64,000 nucleotides of DNA, from assembly GCF_003932845.1 (NCBI RefSeq), contig NZ_RQZH01000002.1, forward strand, positions 166,986-230,985, in the 5' to 3' direction. This stretch comes from Prevotella sp. OH937_COT-195. GTDB taxonomy: Bacteria > Bacteroidota > Bacteroidia > Bacteroidales > Bacteroidaceae. Of this stretch, positions 60,042-64,000 are shown piece after piece (the stretch's first letter is position 1; every line of letters begins with the position of its first letter). The notes below the pieces were generated by a model, which did not search any database, was not told the origin of the DNA, and worked only from the letters and a program-made list of their open reading frames with translations. A program made the translations under genes and the position numbers.

Positions 60042-62180
60042 ATGAAACAAATAATGTATGCAGCCGTACTGTTTGTCGCAGCCTTGCCGTCATACGGTAG
60101 GACAGACAATGACAGTTCGGACACCATAAGAGGTGGCAGCGTGCAGGATGTCGTCGTGTTGGGAAACCATGCCCGGCGCAGCCTGCAGATGAAATCGTCG
60201 CAGAATGTTGTGAGTGTGAGCGACGATTATCTACACGCAAACCTCGGAGGAAGTCTCATGCAGAGCCTCCGAACCATTCCGGGGGTTAAGGCAATGAGCA
60301 TAGGCTCGGGCGAGTCTAAGCCATCCATACGCGGATTGGGTTTCAACCGCATGGCAGTTACCGAGAACGGTATCAAGCACGAGGGGCAGCAATGGGGCGA
60401 GGATCACGGACTGGAGATAAACCAGTTCGACATCGACCGCGTCGAAATAGTTAAAGGACCGTCGGCTCTGCTATACGGTTCCGATGCCATCGGCGGAGTT
60501 ATAAACCTTTACAGCGACCGCGTGCCCGACCGCATTTTGGAGGGTAAGGCTCGATTGTTCGCGCACAGCAACAACGCCTCGCTCGGTGCGGCGGTGCAAC
60601 TTGGCGGTGCGATGAAAAACGGGCTGTACTGGAAAGCGACCCTCTCGGGAAGCGACTATGCCGACTACCGTGTGCCTGCGGACAGCATACAATATTATTC
60701 CTATTATATAAAACTCCACAAACACAGACTTCGCAACACCGCGGGGCGCGAAATCGGCGGCAGTGTGATGATGGGCTATCGTGGCGAACGTTTCTCAACA
60801 AGTCTGCGCTTATCAGACACCAACGGCAAGAGCGGCTTTTTTGCCAATGCTCACGGATTGGAGGTGCGCTTGTCGGAAATAGACTACGACAGTTCGGAAC
60901 GTGACATATCGTTGCCTTATCACTCGGTAAACCACCTGAAAGCCGTGAGTCACTCGGAACTGCACATGCCTAAAATGCATCTTTTTCTCGACCTGTCCTT
61001 TCAGCAAAACATGCGCAAGGAAAAGTCGGAACCGGTGAGCCACGGCTACATGCCGATACCGCCGAACTCGCTCGAACGCAAATTCAGCAAACAAACATAT
61101 ACCGTACTTGCGGGGGCAAAGATTCCGGTGGCAGGCAGCCACAACATAAGTATTGGGGCGAGTGCCGAACTGCAGCGCAACAAACGCGGGGGATGGGGAT
61201 TCATAATTCCCGATTTCCGCAATGCCACGGTAGGGGCGTATCTATACGACCGGTACTATGTTTCGGAAAAACTGATTCTGAATGCCGGACTGCGGTATGA
61301 CGTTACGCGTACCCATATATACGCTTACCGCGACTGGTTTGCCACGCCGGAGAACGGTGTCGATGTGTTTAAGGAAAGGTCGGTAAACCGAATACTGAAT
61401 TTCGGAAGTTTTACATGGTCGGCAGGCGTGAACTACATCGCCGGCAACTGGACTCTGAAGGCAAATGCGGGCAAGGGATTCCGTACCCCGATACCAAAGG
61501 AATTGGGTACCGACGGAGTTAACTACCACATCTTCAGATATGAGAAAGGAAACGCCGACCTCGACCCGGAAGAATCGTACCAAATAGATGCCGGCATCAA
61601 CTGGCAGGGCCGATGTCTGAACGTTCAGATAGATCCCTATTTCAACTATTTCACCAATTATATATATATGAACCCCACATCGGGTTATTACGAGGGGTTG
61701 CAAGTGTATAATTACAGTCAAGGCAAAGTGATGAGATGGGGCTGCGAACTGACCGCGAAATACGAATGGTTGCCGTGGATGGAAAGCGAACTTACCGGCG
61801 AATACCTGTATGCGCGCCAGCAATCGGGCGAGAAGAAGGGTTACACGCTGCCTTTCAGCAGACCGTGGAGCCTGGGAGCTTCGCTCAAGTGGAAAACTCC
61901 CGAAACGGAGGACGGCGGAGGGGCGTATGCACAGGTGACATGCCAATTCACGGGACGGCAGAGCGAGATTGTGCCTCCCGAGAAACCTACCCCCGGTTAC
62001 TATTTGATAAACATGTCGGCAGGAAAGACGTGGCACCTGAAAGGCGCGACACTGACCGCCAACATGCAGTGTAACAACCTGCTCAACCGCAGGTACTACG
62101 ACCACACCAGTTACTACCGGCTGATAGGCGTGCCCGAGGCGGGGCGCAATGTCAGTGTGTCGGTGGGACTGGAGTTTTGA
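60042..62180 (+). CDS. TonB-dependent outer-membrane receptor, probable metal transporter
   Basis: A 712-residue receptor. The signal peptide is MKQIMYAAVLFVAALPSYG. The plug domain has SLMQSLRTIPGVKAMSIGSG, PSIRGLGFNRMAVTENGI and IDRVEIVKGPSALLYGSDAI; the barrel ends with an aromatic residue (VSVSVGLEF). There is no SusC-type N-terminal carboxypeptidase-like extension and no SusD partner, so it is a classical receptor. Next to His/Cys-rich proteins it most resembles zinc/copper-type receptors in context (inference). An internal stretch near residues 280-330 is His-rich (YHSVNHLKAVSHSELHM), which supports a metal ligand. Confidence 0.9.
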   Translation: MKQIMYAAVLFVAALPSYGRTDNDSSDTIRGGSVQDVVVLGNHARRSLQMKSSQNVVSVSDDYLHANLGGSLMQSLRTIPGVKAMSIGSGESKPSIRGLGFNRMAVTENGIKHEGQQWGEDHGLEINQFDIDRVEIVKGPSALLYGSDAIGGVINLYSDRVPDRILEGKARLFAHSNNASLGAAVQLGGAMKNGLYWKATLSGSDYADYRVPADSIQYYSYYIKLHKHRLRNTAGREIGGSVMMGYRGERFSTSLRLSDTNGKSGFFANAHGLEVRLSEIDYDSSERDISLPYHSVNHLKAVSHSELHMPKMHLFLDLSFQQNMRKEKSEPVSHGYMPIPPNSLERKFSKQTYTVLAGAKIPVAGSHNISIGASAELQRNKRGGWGFIIPDFRNATVGAYLYDRYYVSEKLILNAGLRYDVTRTHIYAYRDWFATPENGVDVFKERSVNRILNFGSFTWSAGVNYIAGNWTLKANAGKGFRTPIPKELGTDGVNYHIFRYEKGNADLDPEESYQIDAGINWQGRCLNVQIDPYFNYFTNYIYMNPTSGYYEGLQVYNYSQGKVMRWGCELTAKYEWLPWMESELTGEYLYARQQSGEKKGYTLPFSRPWSLGASLKWKTPETEDGGGAYAQVTCQFTGRQSEIVPPEKPTPGYYLINMSAGKTWHLKGATLTANMQCNNLLNRRYYDHTSYYRLIGVPEAGRNVSVSVGLEF

Positions 62181-62257
62181 AAAACAAAACAGAGAAAATT
62201 TTAAAGTGTCCGGCGAAAGCGGGGCATCAAACATTAATTTAGTAAAATAAAAAAACA

Positions 62258-63010
62258 ATGAAAAAGTTCATCATTTCAGGAGCGGCACTGCTCCTTTCGG
62301 TATTCGCAATTACGTTGACATCTTGCTCGGACGACAATGACAACAACACCGGCAAGGCACCGGTAGTAAAACTCGAGGAAGTGGGTCACAAGAACAGCAA
62401 GGAAGCAATTGCAGGAACCGACTTACATCTCGAAGGAGAAATACTTGCAGAGAATCTCATTAAGAACATCGAGGTGAAAATTGCAAATGAAAAAGGTGAC
62501 GTTCTGTTAAAAAAAGATTTTAACGGCAAGGAGTTCGTGGGAAAGAAAAATACAAATTTCCACAAACACATCGACATTCCTGAAACGGCTGCCGCCGGAA
62601 AATACATCCTTACTTTTACCGTGACAGACAATGCCGGCCTGTTTACCACGGTTAAAGAGAATCTCACCATTAAAAAGGCTGCTGCCAACGAGCCGACGGT
62701 AGAACTGAAAGAAGTGGGCGAGGGAAACAGTAAAACAGTCATGGCAGGTAAGAGTCTGCATCTTGCTGCGCATATCAACGCTCCCAACAAGATAAAGAAA
62801 ATCGTGGTGGAGATACACAAAGAGGGTAGTGAATATGAGAAAGAATTCGACCTTAGCAAAAACTATGTAGGTCAGACACACGCTCATTTCCACGAAGAAT
62901 TGGCAGTTCCCGCCGATGCTCCCAAGGGTAATTATCATCTCCATTTCACCGTGACCGATGTCAATGGTGCATCTACCACCGAGGAGTGTGAGGATCTGCA
63001 AATAAAATAA
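62258..63010 (+). CDS. Lipoprotein with two DUF4625 repeats
   Basis: A 250-residue exported lipoprotein: signal LSVFAITLTSCSDDNDN with lipobox Cys23. It has two homologous halves (about 34-140 and 144-250), each with V-L-EVG--NSK---AG--LHL and a His-rich strand, NTNFHKHIDIP in the first and QTHAHFHEELAVP in the second, then GKYILTFTVTDNAG or GNYHLHFTVTDVNGA. DUF4625 proteins are known in Bacteroidales without assigned function. The H-x-H/H-x-H-x-H pattern suggests divalent-metal binding at the cell surface. It lies 77 bp after the TonB receptor. Confidence 0.88.
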   Translation: MKKFIISGAALLLSVFAITLTSCSDDNDNNTGKAPVVKLEEVGHKNSKEAIAGTDLHLEGEILAENLIKNIEVKIANEKGDVLLKKDFNGKEFVGKKNTNFHKHIDIPETAAAGKYILTFTVTDNAGLFTTVKENLTIKKAAANEPTVELKEVGEGNSKTVMAGKSLHLAAHINAPNKIKKIVVEIHKEGSEYEKEFDLSKNYVGQTHAHFHEELAVPADAPKGNYHLHFTVTDVNGASTTEECEDLQIK

Positions 63011-63203
63011 CCATTCGTATTTGTACGGGGGAAGTTTTTGAGTATCGGCAGACATGGCGTGATGACAGTGTCCGACCGCATCTGACCCATGTCTTTTGCG
63101 ACAGCATATCGCTGTCATTGCCGCCATGACTGTTGTATACCGAAACCCTGTGACAAGTCATCTTCAAAAGATGAAACGATACGAAATTAAAATAATAAAA
63201 GAT

Positions 63204-63680
63204 ATGAAAAGATTGCTATCGGGAATTTTGGCGGCAATGGCAATAATTGTGCTTGCCGCATGCGGAAGCGATGACGAACTGCCGGTAAAGGATATGGAGA
63301 AACCTACGATAAGCAACGACAATGACTCTTATCCGCAGAACTGCCAAGTTTTTAATCGTGGCGAGGTAGTTCCGTTCCGCTGCACGTTTAAAGACAATAT
63401 TGAACTTGGAAGTTTCAATGTTGAGATACACAACAATTTCGACCATCACTCGCACAGCACTTCCGCCGGAGATTGTGAAACCGACCCCAAGAAAACCCCG
63501 TTAAAACCGTGGGTGTATAACAGCAGCGAGAAGATACCGGCAGGCAGACAGTTGTACAAAGTAATAATAGACATACCAATACCGACAGACATTGATCCGG
63601 GAGACTACCATTTCATGGTGCGCCTGACGGACAAAACCGGCTGGCAGGAGCTAAAAGCCGTGTCGATAAAGATAAAATAA
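63204..63680 (+). CDS. Single-domain DUF4625 lipoprotein
   Basis: A 158-residue lipoprotein (lipobox IIVLAACGSDDE). One DUF4625-like domain has RCTFKDNIELGSFNVEIHNNF-type strands and the cluster FDHHSHST, then GDYHFMVRLTDKTGW. It is the third His-rich exported product in a row after the receptor and probably part of the same operon, though a 190-bp gap precedes it. The start at 63204 is set by the signal peptide. A strong terminator follows. Confidence 0.85.
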   Translation: MKRLLSGILAAMAIIVLAACGSDDELPVKDMEKPTISNDNDSYPQNCQVFNRGEVVPFRCTFKDNIELGSFNVEIHNNFDHHSHSTSAGDCETDPKKTPLKPWVYNSSEKIPAGRQLYKVIIDIPIPTDIDPGDYHFMVRLTDKTGWQELKAVSIKIK

Positions 63681-63716
63681 CGATTGCGGCATAACAATTA
63701 AATGCGATAGACCGCG

Positions 63717-63771
63717 ATACCGGAAAACGGCACTGAAAACGATTGCAGAGGGTGCCGTTTTCCGGTATTTT
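63717..63771 (+). terminator. Terminator of the metal-uptake locus
   Basis: A perfect 17-bp stem, ATACCGGAAAACGGCAC with GTGCCGTTTTCCGGTAT, followed by TTTGC. Confidence 0.8.
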
Positions 63772-63810
63772 GCTTTCAAGATGTCAAAAACCTGTTATCA
63801 CAGTGTGTTT

Positions 63811-64000
63811 TTTAAACCCAAATCGGTCATTAGAACCCTCAACCGATTTTGTTCGATTGTTGGGCAGATGTACAGCCGTTTCATCGAAGGCGTAGCGGGC
63901 TACGTCGGGATGAAACGGCTGCGCAGATGTCAGCAAGCGGGCTAAAGCAGTCGGGAAGCGTAACGGCAATGGCAAATCTAAGCAAATGCGGTCTAATGAC
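63811..64000. mobile_element. MITE-like element, copy B, cut by the window edge
   Basis: Same sequence as 40328-40530 at roughly 85-90% by eye, in the same orientation. The left terminus TTTAAACCCAAATCGGTCAT is present; the right terminus begins (TCTAATGAC) and continues past the window. The inner hairpin AGCCGTTTCATC with GATGAAACGGCT is perfect here and partly decayed in copy A. Confidence 0.7.

Noticed and set aside
61242..62258. 338-codon minus-strand frame over the TonB receptor
   Set aside because: Shadow of the receptor gene, with no recognisable domain.

Overview
The window is chromosomal DNA from a member of the Bacteroidales, most likely Prevotellaceae (inference). Most transcription units are preceded by the Bacteroidetes -7 box TAnnTTTG and lack a Shine-Dalgarno sequence. 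The gene content is typical of the order: a SpeB-like C10 peptidase, a subtilisin with a sorting-type tail, DUF4625 lipoproteins, DUF4922, DUF2023 beside flavodoxin, a WbsX-type protein, a DAHP synthase/chorismate mutase fusion, and a tmRNA tag ending NYALAA.

Layout. 1-5.9 kb: a truncated secreted adhesin-like gene on the minus strand, trmO, rmuC, tRNA-His, a probable element remnant (amber-interrupted ORF and a YodC-like gene) and ssrA. 6.0-22.1 kb: one exopolysaccharide cluster with an initiating sugar transferase, Wza-like exporter, Wzz-like chain-length protein, Wzx flippase, Wzy-like polymerase, four glycosyltransferases (one inverted), a WbsX protein, then an aminotransferase, a second initiating transferase and a CapD/PglF dehydratase. 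22.2-27.8 kb: a small exported protein with a G9 tract, a 1230-residue glycosyltransferase/DUF4922/SpoIID fusion and an AmpG-like permease. 27.8-29.9 kb: agmatine-to-putrescine genes. 30-38 kb: Nif3-like protein, coiled-coil zinc-ribbon protein, BASS transporter, orphan HsdR-N protein divergent from holA, XRE regulator, pyrK-pyrD. 38-43.9 kb: a candidate sRNA, slyD-aroC, a mobile-element-like repeat, a subtilisin, flavodoxin-DUF2023. 44-50 kb: small exported proteins, Fic protein, NfeD-stomatin pair, UDP-GlcNAc 2-epimerase. 50-56 kb: a secreted phosphodiesterase, the DAHP synthase fusion, a C10 peptidase and a TPR protein. 56-59.4 kb: a tiny two-ORF transcript and the PLP-synthase genes pdxS-pdxT preceded by a degenerate-kinase/AraC fusion. 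59.6-63.7 kb: a probable metal-uptake locus (Cys/His-rich exported protein, TonB receptor, two His-rich DUF4625 lipoproteins).

The most unusual content is non-coding or architectural. First, an intergenic repeat family has a 10-bp core (YAATTYCGCC) recurring at exactly 22-bp steps away from a dyad; it occurs at four sites, each just 3' of a plus-strand gene. Second, there are two copies of a roughly 200-bp terminal-inverted-repeat element. Third, the GT/DUF4922/SpoIID fusion lies next to AmpG. Fourth, a ThiD-like domain that lost its GTGC anion hole is fused to AraC next to pdxST. Fifth, a promoter, two overlapping 36/37-residue ORFs and a strong terminator form a minimal transcript. Sixth, one well-supported sRNA candidate lies opposite the pyrD 3' end. 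All functions here are read from sequence motifs only; no database search was possible.
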